From: Nitrospirillum viridazoti
GTDB lineage: Bacteria; Pseudomonadota; Alphaproteobacteria; Azospirillales; Azospirillaceae
Reading direction: 5' to 3' (one strand)
NCBI RefSeq assembly: GCF_007827975.1
Contig: NZ_VITT01000002.1
DNA length: 64,000 nt
Shown: piece after piece, positions 1 through 7,906 of the stretch
Position numbering within the stretch: the first letter of the stretch is position 1
Layout of the letters: the number at the start of each line of letters is the position of its first letter
Notes under the pieces: model-generated
What the model saw: only the letters and a program-made list of their open reading frames with translations
Databases searched by the model: none
What the model was told of the DNA's origin: nothing
Position numbers and translations under genes: made by a program

Positions 1-3000
1 GACAACCTGAACGCGCTGACCAGCAGCCAGGTGTCCAGCCTGAGCAGCGCCCAGGTCCAGTCGCTGACCAGCAGCCAGCTGAACAGCCTGACGACTTCGG
101 ACGTGCAGGAACTGACGACGGCTCAGGTCAGCCAACTGACGACGGCGCAGGTGTCGAACCTCAGCAGCGACAACCTGAACGCGCTGACCAGCGCCCAGGT
201 GTCGAAGCTGTCCAGCGCCCAGGTCCAGTCGCTGACCAGCAGCCAGCTGAACAGCCTGACCTCGGCGGACGTCCAGGAACTGACGACGGCCCAGGTCGGG
301 CAGCTGACCACGGCCCAGGTGTCGAACCTGAGCACGGACGTGGTTTCCTCGCTGACGACGGCGCAGGTGGCCAGCCTGTCGACCACGGACGTGCAGCAGC
401 TGTCGACCGACCAGCTGGCCTCGCTCAGCACGGCGGATGCCCGTGCCCTGACGACGGCGCAGATCGGCGCGCTGACGACCAGCCAGGTGTCCGGCCTGAC
501 GACCAGCAACCTGAACGCGCTGAGCAGCGCCCAGGTGGCCAAGCTGTCCAGCAGCCAGATCCAGGCCCTGACCACGGATCAGCTGAACGGCCTGACGACC
601 GCCGACGTCCGGGAACTGTCCAGCGCCCAGATCGGGCAGCTGACGACGGCGCAGCTCTCGACGCTGGGCACCACGAACCTGCAGGCCCTCAGCTCTAGCC
701 AGGTGGCGGGTCTGACGACGACCCAGGTTCAGTCGCTGACGACCGACCAGGCCGCGGCCCTGACGACCGCGCAGGTGACCAGCCTGTCGACCAGCCAGGT
801 GAAGGCCCTGACGACGGATCAGCTGAACGCCCTGTCCACCGACACGGTGCAGAAACTGACGACCCAGCAGGTCAGCCAGCTGACCACGGCCCAGATTTCC
901 GGCCTCAACAGCACCAACCTGAGCGCCTTGAACAGCGCCCAGGTGTCCAGCCTGACCAGCGCGCTGGTCCAGGCCCTGACCAGCAGCCAGCTGAACAGCC
1001 TGACGACCTCCGACATCCGGGAGTTCACGACGGCGCAGGTCAGCCAGCTGACGACGGCTCAGGTGTCCAACCTCAGCAGCGATAACCTGAACGCGCTGAC
1101 CAGCGCCCAGGTGTCGAAGCTGACCAGCACCCAGGTTCAGTCGCTGACCAGCAGCCAGCTGAACAGCCTGACCTCGGCGGACGTCCAGGAACTGACGACG
1201 GCCCAGATCGGGCAGCTGACGACGGCCCAGGTGTCGAACCTGAGCACGGACGTGGTTTCCTCGCTGACGACGGCGCAGGTCGCCAGCCTGTCGACCACGG
1301 ATGTGCAGCAGCTGTCGACCGACCAGCTGGCCTCGCTCAGCACGGCGGATGCCCGTGCCCTGACGACGGCGCAGATCGGCGCGCTGACGACCAGCCAGGT
1401 GTCCGGCCTGACGACCAGCAACCTGAACGCACTGTCCAGCAATCAGGTAGCCAAGCTGTCCAGCAGCCAGATCCAGGCCCTGACCACGGATCAGCTGAAT
1501 GGCCTGACGACCGCCGACGTCCGCGAGCTGTCCAGCAGCCAGATCGGGCAGCTGTCGACGGCCCAGCTCTCGACGCTGGGCACCGACCAGCTTAACGCCC
1601 TCAGCTCCAGCCAGGTGGCGGGTCTGACGACGGCGCAGGTTCAGTCGCTGACCACCAGCCAGGTGTCGGCGCTGGGCACGGCGCAGGTTCAGTCGCTGAC
1701 CACCAGCCAGGTGAAGGCCCTGTCCACCGACCAGTTGGGCGCCCTGTCCACGGCCACGGTGCAGAAGCTGACGACCGCCCAGGTCCAGTCGCTGACGACG
1801 ACCCAGGTTTCCGGTCTGACCAGCGACAACCTGAACGCGCTGACCAGCAGCCAGGTGTCCAGCCTGAGCAGCGCCCAGGTCCAGTCGCTGACCAGCAGCC
1901 AGCTGAACAGCCTGACGACTTCGGACGTGCAGGAACTGACGACGGCTCAGGTCAGCCAACTGACGACGGCGCAGGTGTCGAACCTCAGCAGCGATAACCT
2001 GAACGCGCTGACCAGCGCCCAGGTGTCGAAGCTCACCAGCGCCCAGGTCCAATCGCTGACCAGCAGCCAGCTGAACAGCCTGACCTCGGCGGATGTGCAG
2101 GAACTGACGACGGCCCAGATCGGGCAGCTGACGACGGCCCAGGTGTCGAACCTGAGCACGGACGTGGTTTCCTCGCTGACGACGGCGCAGGTCGCCAGCC
2201 TGTCGACCACGGATGTGCAGCAGCTGTCGACCGACCAGCTGGCCTCGCTCAGCACGGCGGATGCCCGTGCCCTGACGACGGCGCAGATCGGCGCGCTGAC
2301 GACCAGCCAGGTGTCCGGCCTGACGACCAGCAACCTGAACGCACTGTCCAGCAATCAGGTAGCCAAGCTGTCCAGCAGCCAGATCCAGGCCCTGACCACG
2401 GATCAGCTGAATGGCCTGACGACCGCCGACGTCCGGGAACTGTCCAGCACCCAGGTCGGGCAGCTGACGACGGCCCAGCTGTCGGCCCTCAGCACCACCA
2501 ACGTGGCGGCGCTGACGACCTCGCAGGAAGCCGGTCTGACGACCGCCCAGGTTCAGTCGCTGACCACCGACCAGGTGGCGGCGCTGGGCACGGCTCAGAT
2601 CAGCGGGCTGTCGACCGGCCAGGTGAAGGCCCTGACGACGGATCAGCTGAACGCCCTGTCCACCGACACGGTGCAGAAGCTGACGACCCAGCAGGTCAGC
2701 CAGCTGACGACGGCCCAGATTTCCGGCCTCAACAGCACTAACCTGAGCGCCCTGACCAGCGCCCAGGTGTCCAGCCTGACCAGCACGCTGGTCCAGGCCC
2801 TGACCAGCAGCCAGCTGAACAGCCTGACGACCTCCGACATCCGGGAGTTCACGACGGCGCAGATCAGCCAGCTGACGACGGCCCAGGTGTCGAACCTCAG
2901 CAGCGATAACCTGAACGCGCTGACCAGCGCCCAGGTGTCGAAGCTGACCAGCGCCCAGGTCCAGTCGCTGACCACGGATCAGCTGAATGCCCTGACCACA

Positions 3001-4503
3001 GCGGACGTCCAGGAACTGACGACGGCTCAGATCGGCCAGCTGACGACGGCCCAGGTGTCGAGTCTGAGCACCACCAACGTGGGGGCCCTGACGACGGCCC
3101 AAGTCGCCAATCTGACGACAGCGGACGTGCAGCAGCTGTCGACCGACCAGTTGGCCTCGCTCAGCACGGCGGATACCCAGGCGTTGACGACGGCGCAGGT
3201 CGGCGCGCTGACCACCAGCCAGGTGTCCAGCCTGACGACCAACAACCTGAACGCACTGTCCAGCAATCAGGTAGCCAAGCTGTCCAGCAGCCAGATCCAG
3301 GCCCTGACCACGGATCAGTTGAACAACCTGACCACGTCGGACTTGCGTGAGCTCAACAGTGCCCAGATCGGCCAATTGACGACGGCGCAGCTGTCGGCCC
3401 TCAGCACCACCAACGTGGCGGCGCTGTCGACGACGCAGGAAGCCGGTTTGACCTCGGCCCAGGTGGGCGCGCTGACTACCGACCAGGTCTCGGCGCTGGG
3501 GACGGCGCAGATCACCGGCCTGTCGACGGCCCAGGTGAAGGCGCTGAACTCCGACCAGCTGAACGCCTTGTCCACCGCGACGGTGACGAAGCTGAGCAGC
3601 ACCCAGGTCCAGGCGCTGTCGTCGGCCCAACTCTCCGGTCTCAGCAGTGACAACCTGTCGGCGCTGACCAGCAACCAAGTCCAGTCGCTGACCAGCGCCC
3701 AGGTCCAGTCGCTGACCAGCGCCCAGCTGAATGCGCTGTCCACCACCGATGTCCGGGAGTTCACAACCGCCCAGATCGGCCAGTTGACGACGGCGCAGGT
3801 GTCGACGCTCAGCACCAGCACGGTGACGGCACTCAGCACCTCCCAGGTGGCCAGCCTGACCAGTGCCTTGGTTCAGGCCCTGACCTCCGACCAGCTGAAC
3901 AGCCTCAGCACAGCGGATGTGCGGGCGCTGACCACGGCCCAGGTCTCGGCCCTGACCACGTCGCAGGTGTCGACGCTTAGCACGGATAACCTGAACGCCC
4001 TCAGCAGCGCCCAGGTGACTAGGCTGACGACGACCCAGGTCCAGGCCCTGACGACGGCTCAGCTATCGACCCTGGGCACCAGCCAGGTGGTTGGCCTGAA
4101 CAGCGCGCAGGTAAAGGCGCTGTCGACCGATCAGCTGGGGGCCTTGAGCACCACGGATGTCCAGGCGCTGAACACCGCGCAGGTCCAGGCGCTGACGACC
4201 ACCCAAGTGGCCGGCCTGACGACCAGCAACCTGTCAGCCTTGAGCAGCGCCCAAGTCGCGGCCCTCAGCAGCGCCCAAGTCCGGTCGCTGACGACGGACC
4301 AGATCAGCGCGCTGACCACGGCGGATATCCGGGAGTTCACGACTACCCAGGTGACGAGCCTGACCACGGATCAGATCCCCGGGTTGACCACCGACCAGCT
4401 GTCGAACCTGACGACGGCCCAGGCCAGCGTGTTCACCTCGGCCCAGGTTCACGCGTTCAGCACCGATCAGGTCAACGCTTGGCTGACGGGTCTGTCCGGG
4501 TAA
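1..4503 (+). CDS. Giant octad-repeat protein (5' end outside window)
   Basis: The reading frame is open from the first base, so the N-terminus lies upstream. About 1500 residues are visible. They consist almost entirely of 8-residue units of the form L-[ST]-[ST]-x-Q-[VIL]-x-x, for example LTTAQVSQ, LSSDNLNA and LTSSQLNS, roughly 186 units. Leu at position 1 and Val/Ile/Leu at position 6 are nearly invariant. Ser and Thr dominate positions 2-3. I saw no Cys or Tyr, and Trp appears only in the last residues (AWLTGLSG). A higher-order unit of 38 octads (912 bp) recurs at 169, 1081, 1993 and 2905. The repeats run to the stop, with no separate C-terminal domain. I do not recognise a named family. 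A surface or exported structural role is an inference from size, repetition and the glycosyltransferase genes downstream. Confidence 0.85.
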   Translation, partial: DNLNALTSSQVSSLSSAQVQSLTSSQLNSLTTSDVQELTTAQVSQLTTAQVSNLSSDNLNALTSAQVSKLSSAQVQSLTSSQLNSLTSADVQELTTAQVGQLTTAQVSNLSTDVVSSLTTAQVASLSTTDVQQLSTDQLASLSTADARALTTAQIGALTTSQVSGLTTSNLNALSSAQVAKLSSSQIQALTTDQLNGLTTADVRELSSAQIGQLTTAQLSTLGTTNLQALSSSQVAGLTTTQVQSLTTDQAAALTTAQVTSLSTSQVKALTTDQLNALSTDTVQKLTTQQVSQLTTAQISGLNSTNLSALNSAQVSSLTSALVQALTSSQLNSLTTSDIREFTTAQVSQLTTAQVSNLSSDNLNALTSAQVSKLTSTQVQSLTSSQLNSLTSADVQELTTAQIGQLTTAQVSNLSTDVVSSLTTAQVASLSTTDVQQLSTDQLASLSTADARALTTAQIGALTTSQVSGLTTSNLNALSSNQVAKLSSSQIQALTTDQLNGLTTADVRELSSSQIGQLSTAQLSTLGTDQLNALSSSQVAGLTTAQVQSLTTSQVSALGTAQVQSLTTSQVKALSTDQLGALSTATVQKLTTAQVQSLTTTQVSGLTSDNLNALTSSQVSSLSSAQVQSLTSSQLNSLTTSDVQELTTAQVSQLTTAQVSNLSSDNLNALTSAQVSKLTSAQVQSLTSSQLNSLTSADVQELTTAQIGQLTTAQVSNLSTDVVSSLTTAQVASLSTTDVQQLSTDQLASLSTADARALTTAQIGALTTSQVSGLTTSNLNALSSNQVAKLSSSQIQALTTDQLNGLTTADVRELSSTQVGQLTTAQLSALSTTNVAALTTSQEAGLTTAQVQSLTTDQVAALGTAQISGLSTGQVKALTTDQLNALSTDTVQKLTTQQVSQLTTAQISGLNSTNLSALTSAQVSSLTSTLVQALTSSQLNSLTTSDIREFTTAQISQLTTAQVSNLSSDNLNALTSAQVSKLTSAQVQSLTTDQLNALTTADVQELTTAQIGQLTTAQVSSLSTTNVGALTTAQVANLTTADVQQLSTDQLASLSTADTQALTTAQVGALTTSQVSSLTTNNLNALSSNQVAKLSSSQIQALTTDQLNNLTTSDLRELNSAQIGQLTTAQLSALSTTNVAALSTTQEAGLTSAQVGALTTDQVSALGTAQITGLSTAQVKALNSDQLNALSTATVTKLSSTQVQALSSAQLSGLSSDNLSALTSNQVQSLTSAQVQSLTSAQLNALSTTDVREFTTAQIGQLTTAQVSTLSTSTVTALSTSQVASLTSALVQALTSDQLNSLSTADVRALTTAQVSALTTSQVSTLSTDNLNALSSAQVTRLTTTQVQALTTAQLSTLGTSQVVGLNSAQVKALSTDQLGALSTTDVQALNTAQVQALTTTQVAGLTTSNLSALSSAQVAALSSAQVRSLTTDQISALTTADIREFTTTQVTSLTTDQIPGLTTDQLSNLTTAQASVFTSAQVHAFSTDQVNAWLTGLSG
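169..3816 (+). repeat. 912-bp higher-order tandem repeat built of 24-bp units
   Basis: The sequence GA(C/T)AACCTGAACGCGCTG occurs at 169, 1081, 1993 and 2905, exactly 912 bp apart each time (38 x 24 bp). A second landmark at positions 1 and 1825 is 1824 bp apart, twice that unit. The register continues into a degenerate fifth copy from about 3817. Long stretches between copies are nearly identical at DNA level, which indicates recent duplication or gene conversion on top of the ancient 8-residue repeat. Confidence 0.9.
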
Positions 4504-4576
4504 GGATAAGAGTGGCGTGATGGTTCGGGCCGGGGCTGCGGGGCAGCATCTCCGGCCCGTTCAGGGGCGGGTGCCA

Positions 4577-4617
4577 GAGGATTGAGGGGTGCTGATCCTC
4601 TCAATCCTCGGCGCTTT
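4577..4617 (+). terminator. 10-bp inverted repeat after the octad gene (possible terminator)
   Basis: GAGGATTGAG (4577-4586) pairs perfectly with CTCAATCCTC (4600-4609) across a 13-nt loop, followed by GGCGCTTTTC. A second GC-rich inverted repeat (CGGGCCGG 4526-4533 and CCGGCCCG 4552-4559, with a GCTGC/GCAGC inner stem) lies just upstream. The T-tract is short, so it may be a weak terminator or a processing hairpin. Confidence 0.4.
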
Positions 4618-4684
4618 TCAGGGCCCCGGATTCGTGGTTAAGGCATGGGTCCCGACAGTTGGGCCCCATGCGGGGTTGGGGTTC

Positions 4685-5245
4685 ATGGGTAACGATCCGG
4701 TGTCATCGCGGCCAATAGGCGGGGTGGTCGGCAGGACCGCCCTCACCAAGGCCGCGCCCGCCAGCCGGGGCGATACCGACTTTCAGAAAGCCCTGGCCAA
4801 GGCGGGCGCCACGGCGGAGCCGTCCAGGACCGCCCAGAGCAGCACCCCGGCGGATGCCGTCCGAATCTCTCAGCAGAGTATGCTGTCGGGCGTGGCGGCG
4901 TATAATATGGCGGCACAGGCATCGCCGGCGATGCCGGGATATCAGCGGCCGGTGGTTCGGGTTGGTGACAACGTGACGACGAAGAACGAAAAGTCTGAGA
5001 AAGGCGCCTTCCGGCTGTCGCCCTCGCGACAGCTGCAGGGCAGTACGGCCTATGCCAAGGTCGTGCAGACCCAGACGGCCGTCGCCCAGGCATCGGGGTC
5101 GCAGAATGGCGGTGCCCAGGCCGCCGCGACCCCCGTTAACAGTGCGGCCGCCGCGCCGGCATCGCCGCCACCGGCTGAAACAGCGGCGCCGGGCAGCGAG
5201 CAGGCTAAAGTTGCGGATCGCTCCACCGTCAATATCGTGTTATGA
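4685..5245 (+). CDS. Hypothetical Ser/Ala/Pro-rich protein, 186 aa
   Basis: I do not recognise a family. The protein begins MGNDPVSSRPIG and is low in complexity, with Ala/Gln/Ser-rich stretches in the last third (AAAAPASPPPAETAAP). It has no signal peptide or membrane span that I can see. The frame is open upstream to 4589, but that extension overlaps an inverted repeat and reads as non-coding, so I chose the ATG at 4685. It sits between the octad-repeat gene and the O-GlcNAc-transferase-like gene. It could be a small partner or substrate in that locus, but nothing in the sequence proves this. Confidence 0.55.
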   Translation: MGNDPVSSRPIGGVVGRTALTKAAPASRGDTDFQKALAKAGATAEPSRTAQSSTPADAVRISQQSMLSGVAAYNMAAQASPAMPGYQRPVVRVGDNVTTKNEKSEKGAFRLSPSRQLQGSTAYAKVVQTQTAVAQASGSQNGGAQAAATPVNSAAAAPASPPPAETAAPGSEQAKVADRSTVNIVL

Positions 5246-5305
5246 TTCATTTGATATTTCAGGGACTAAGAAGTCCTGAGGCGCTTTATTCATGGAACGT
5301 CGACC

Positions 5306-7183
5306 GTGGCCTCTGCTGCTTCCATTACACATCAGGCACCGCTGCAATCCGCTGACCTTATCGAATACCTGACCGCCAGAGCTTGGAAGATCCCGCCGGG
5401 GGTCGAGGAAACGGCATTTCGTTACCTAGTGGGCCGCCTGGATTTTACGGGCTTGCTGGGCTTGGTCGAGGCGGCGCGGGAGGCCGCCCCCTGGATGCGG
5501 CCCGCCTCGCTGTACCAGCTTTGGCTGGATGAGGTACCGGCCGACGCCACCTTGCGGCACGCGGCCTATTTCAACCTGGGTGTGGAACTGGCCAACGTGG
5601 GCGATACGGTTGCGGCCGGTGCGGCCTACAACGCCGCCCTGTCGCTGAAGTCCGATTTCCTGATCGCCGCCATTAACCTGGGCCTGATGTCCGAGGGCCA
5701 GGGCAAGCATGATGAGGCGCTGGAGATTTGGCGCCGATCCATCCAGCCCGACGACATGCGCACCACCCTGCTGAACCAGCGGGGCCGCCTGCTGGAACGG
5801 CTGAACCGGTTCGAGGAGGCGGAGCGGGAGCTGTACCGCAGCCTCCTGACCGTGCCCAAGCAGTCCGACGCCATCAGCCATTGGGTGCATCTGCGCCTGA
5901 AGATGTGCGCCTGGCCCGTCTACCTGCCCATTCCCGGCCTGACCAAGGATGACATGGTCGCCAGCTCAGGCGGCCTGACGCTGATGTCGCTGTTCGATGA
6001 GAACGCGGTGGTCAACCGCTGGGTCGAACAATGGATTTCCCGCTTCGGCGCGCCGGAGCGGCTGGCCCCGGCGCAGGGCTACGCCCATGAGAAGGTGCGC
6101 ATCGGCTACCTGTCGTCCGACTACAACCTGCACCCCGTCAGCATGCTGATGGTGGAGCTGATCGAGAAGCACGACCGGGCCAAGTTTGAGGTCTACGGCT
6201 ATGACATGGGCCTGGACGACAATAGCTATTTGCGGCATCGCATCCTTGGCGCCTTCGACCAATGGTTCCGCGTCGTGGAGATGAGCGACGACCAGGTGGC
6301 GGCGCTGATGCGCCAGCATGAGCTGGATATCCTGGTCGACCTCAACGGCCTGACCGATGGGTCTCGCCCCGGCATCGTCCGGCGCAAGCCGGCACCCGTC
6401 CAGATCACCTACCTGGGCTTCGTCGGTTCGCAGCCCATTCCTGAGCTGGACTACGCCATCGTCGACGATTTCGTGGTGCCGAAGGACTTGGCCGGCGATT
6501 TCCACCCCAAGCCACTGTACATGCCCATCTGCTATCAGGTGAACGACAGCAAGGCGCTGGTGGACCAATCACCCACGCGGGAAAGCGTGGGCCTTCCGGC
6601 GGACAAGTTCGTCTACACCTGCTTCTCCAACACCTACAAGATCACGGAAGAGGTCTTCGACGCCTGGATGCGCATCCTCGGTGGGGTGGATAATTCCGTG
6701 CTGTGGCTGCTGGCCCGCACACCGTGGGCGCGGCAGAACATGCAGGAACGGGCGCGTGCCCGAGGCATCGATCCCGGCCGCCTGCTGTTCGCCGGCCCGG
6801 CCAGCCCGGCGCAATACCTGGCCCGCCTGCCACTGGCCGACGTGTTTCTGGACACCTATCCCTATAACTCCGGCACCACGGCCAGCGACGCCTTGCGCAT
6901 GGGCCTGCCCATCGTCACCCTGTCCGGTAAGACTTTCGCCTCGCGCATGGCGGGCAGCCTGCTCCGCACCGTGGGCCTGCCCCAGGGCGTGACCACCAGC
7001 GTGGACGACTATGTGAAACTGGCGGTGAAGCTGGGCAACAAGCCCAAGGAGTACAAGGCGTTCCGCGACGCGCTGGCGGGCGGCGAGGCTTGGCGGCGCA
7101 CCCTGGGCGACACCGACCGTTTCGTCCAGGAACTGGAAGAACGGCTGCTGGCCATCCGGGTCACGCCTGGCAAGGCCGGCTGA
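5306..7183 (+). CDS. TPR-containing SPINDLY/O-GlcNAc-transferase-like glycosyltransferase (GT41)
   Basis: This 625-aa protein is predicted to transfer a sugar from a nucleotide donor to Ser/Thr of proteins. Residues about 80-185 form TPR-like helices (YFNLGVELANVGDTVAAGAAY). From about 260 to the end it matches the GT41 catalytic region: HEKVRIGYLSSDYNLHPVS with the family His near 276, the FSNTYKITEEVFDAWMRIL donor-site lysine segment, and LDTYPYNSGTTASDALRMGLP. Enzymes of this family modify proteins such as flagellins, adhesins and nucleocytoplasmic targets. The start is a GTG at 5306, because no in-frame ATG is available; the ribosome site is weak. It is the first large enzyme of a forward glycosyltransferase cluster just downstream of a Ser/Thr-rich giant protein, which is the obvious candidate substrate (inference). 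Confidence 0.88.
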   Translation: MASAASITHQAPLQSADLIEYLTARAWKIPPGVEETAFRYLVGRLDFTGLLGLVEAAREAAPWMRPASLYQLWLDEVPADATLRHAAYFNLGVELANVGDTVAAGAAYNAALSLKSDFLIAAINLGLMSEGQGKHDEALEIWRRSIQPDDMRTTLLNQRGRLLERLNRFEEAERELYRSLLTVPKQSDAISHWVHLRLKMCAWPVYLPIPGLTKDDMVASSGGLTLMSLFDENAVVNRWVEQWISRFGAPERLAPAQGYAHEKVRIGYLSSDYNLHPVSMLMVELIEKHDRAKFEVYGYDMGLDDNSYLRHRILGAFDQWFRVVEMSDDQVAALMRQHELDILVDLNGLTDGSRPGIVRRKPAPVQITYLGFVGSQPIPELDYAIVDDFVVPKDLAGDFHPKPLYMPICYQVNDSKALVDQSPTRESVGLPADKFVYTCFSNTYKITEEVFDAWMRILGGVDNSVLWLLARTPWARQNMQERARARGIDPGRLLFAGPASPAQYLARLPLADVFLDTYPYNSGTTASDALRMGLPIVTLSGKTFASRMAGSLLRTVGLPQGVTTSVDDYVKLAVKLGNKPKEYKAFRDALAGGEAWRRTLGDTDRFVQELEERLLAIRVTPGKAG

Positions 7184-7231
7184 GGCCGGGACGCGGACGG
7201 TCTAGGGGCTGCATATCCAACGGTGGGTCGC

Positions 7232-7828
7232 ATGGGAACACTGCGTCATTTCGATCTCAAGGGCCTGCTGGACGCCTATCAGTGCCAGGTCTATCTGGAG
7301 ACCCTGACAGGGACGGGCGACAACGTGCTGCATGCCGCGTCCTTTGGATTTGAGCGGCTGTTCTCCGCCGAAACGGCGACGGAGGCCCTGAACCAGGCGC
7401 GCGCGCGTCTGGCCGGGGTGCCTCGGGCCCAGCTGCTGTACGCCACCTGCGAGGATGTGCTGAAGGCCGTGCTGCCCTTGGTCCCGGCGCAGCTTCCCAT
7501 ACTGTTCTGGCTTGATGGCCACGAACCCGGCCCCGCCTATCACCAGGCCAAGTATGGCCCCGGTGGGAACGACGCCCTGCGCCCGCCGCTGGAAAGCCTG
7601 ATGGCCCAGTTGCGGCAGTTGCGGCCACGCAGCCGCGACGTGATCCTGGTGAATGGCCTGCGCGCCTATGAGGACGGCCCCTACGCCGACGGTGCCGTGC
7701 CGGTGCCTGAGCACAAGCTGGCCTTTTACGACCGAAACATCGATTTCGTCTTCCGCCAGTTCCGCCACACTCACACTATCGTCCGCGACTATGCCGATGA
7801 TGGTTATCTGGCGCTGACCCCGCGGTGA
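7232..7828 (+). CDS. Putative class I methyltransferase-like protein, 198 aa
   Basis: The N-terminus carries VYLETLTGTGDNVLHAASFGF, which resembles the glycine-rich SAM-binding motif I of class I methyltransferases, followed by FWLDGHEPG and a PLESLMAQL segment. Similar small proteins are found in bacterial surface-glycan clusters and are usually annotated as hypothetical or SAM-dependent methyltransferases. I chose the ATG at 7232 over the GTG at 7223 because GGTGGG lies at suitable spacing. The gene lies between two TPR glycosyltransferase genes, so a role in modifying glycan or protein substrates is likely. The substrate is unknown. Confidence 0.6.
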   Translation: MGTLRHFDLKGLLDAYQCQVYLETLTGTGDNVLHAASFGFERLFSAETATEALNQARARLAGVPRAQLLYATCEDVLKAVLPLVPAQLPILFWLDGHEPGPAYHQAKYGPGGNDALRPPLESLMAQLRQLRPRSRDVILVNGLRAYEDGPYADGAVPVPEHKLAFYDRNIDFVFRQFRHTHTIVRDYADDGYLALTPR

Positions 7829-7906
7829 CAGGATGCCTGCGGCTCGGTTTGGTCATTTTCTCGACGCGTCCGGGGACGGGACGCGGCCGATATGCGGAGT
7901 GGCGTG

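Noticed and set aside
123..4452. Several open frames on the minus strand within the octad gene (about 60-170 residues each)
   Set aside because: They are antisense shadows of the 24-bp repeat, consisting of the same Val/Ser/Trp/Leu-rich string throughout, with no ribosome site or independent features.
1..4503. CRISPR-like array, because of regular 24-bp repeats
   Set aside because: There are no unique spacers; all units are in-frame coding sequence with codon-level variation and a clear protein pattern.
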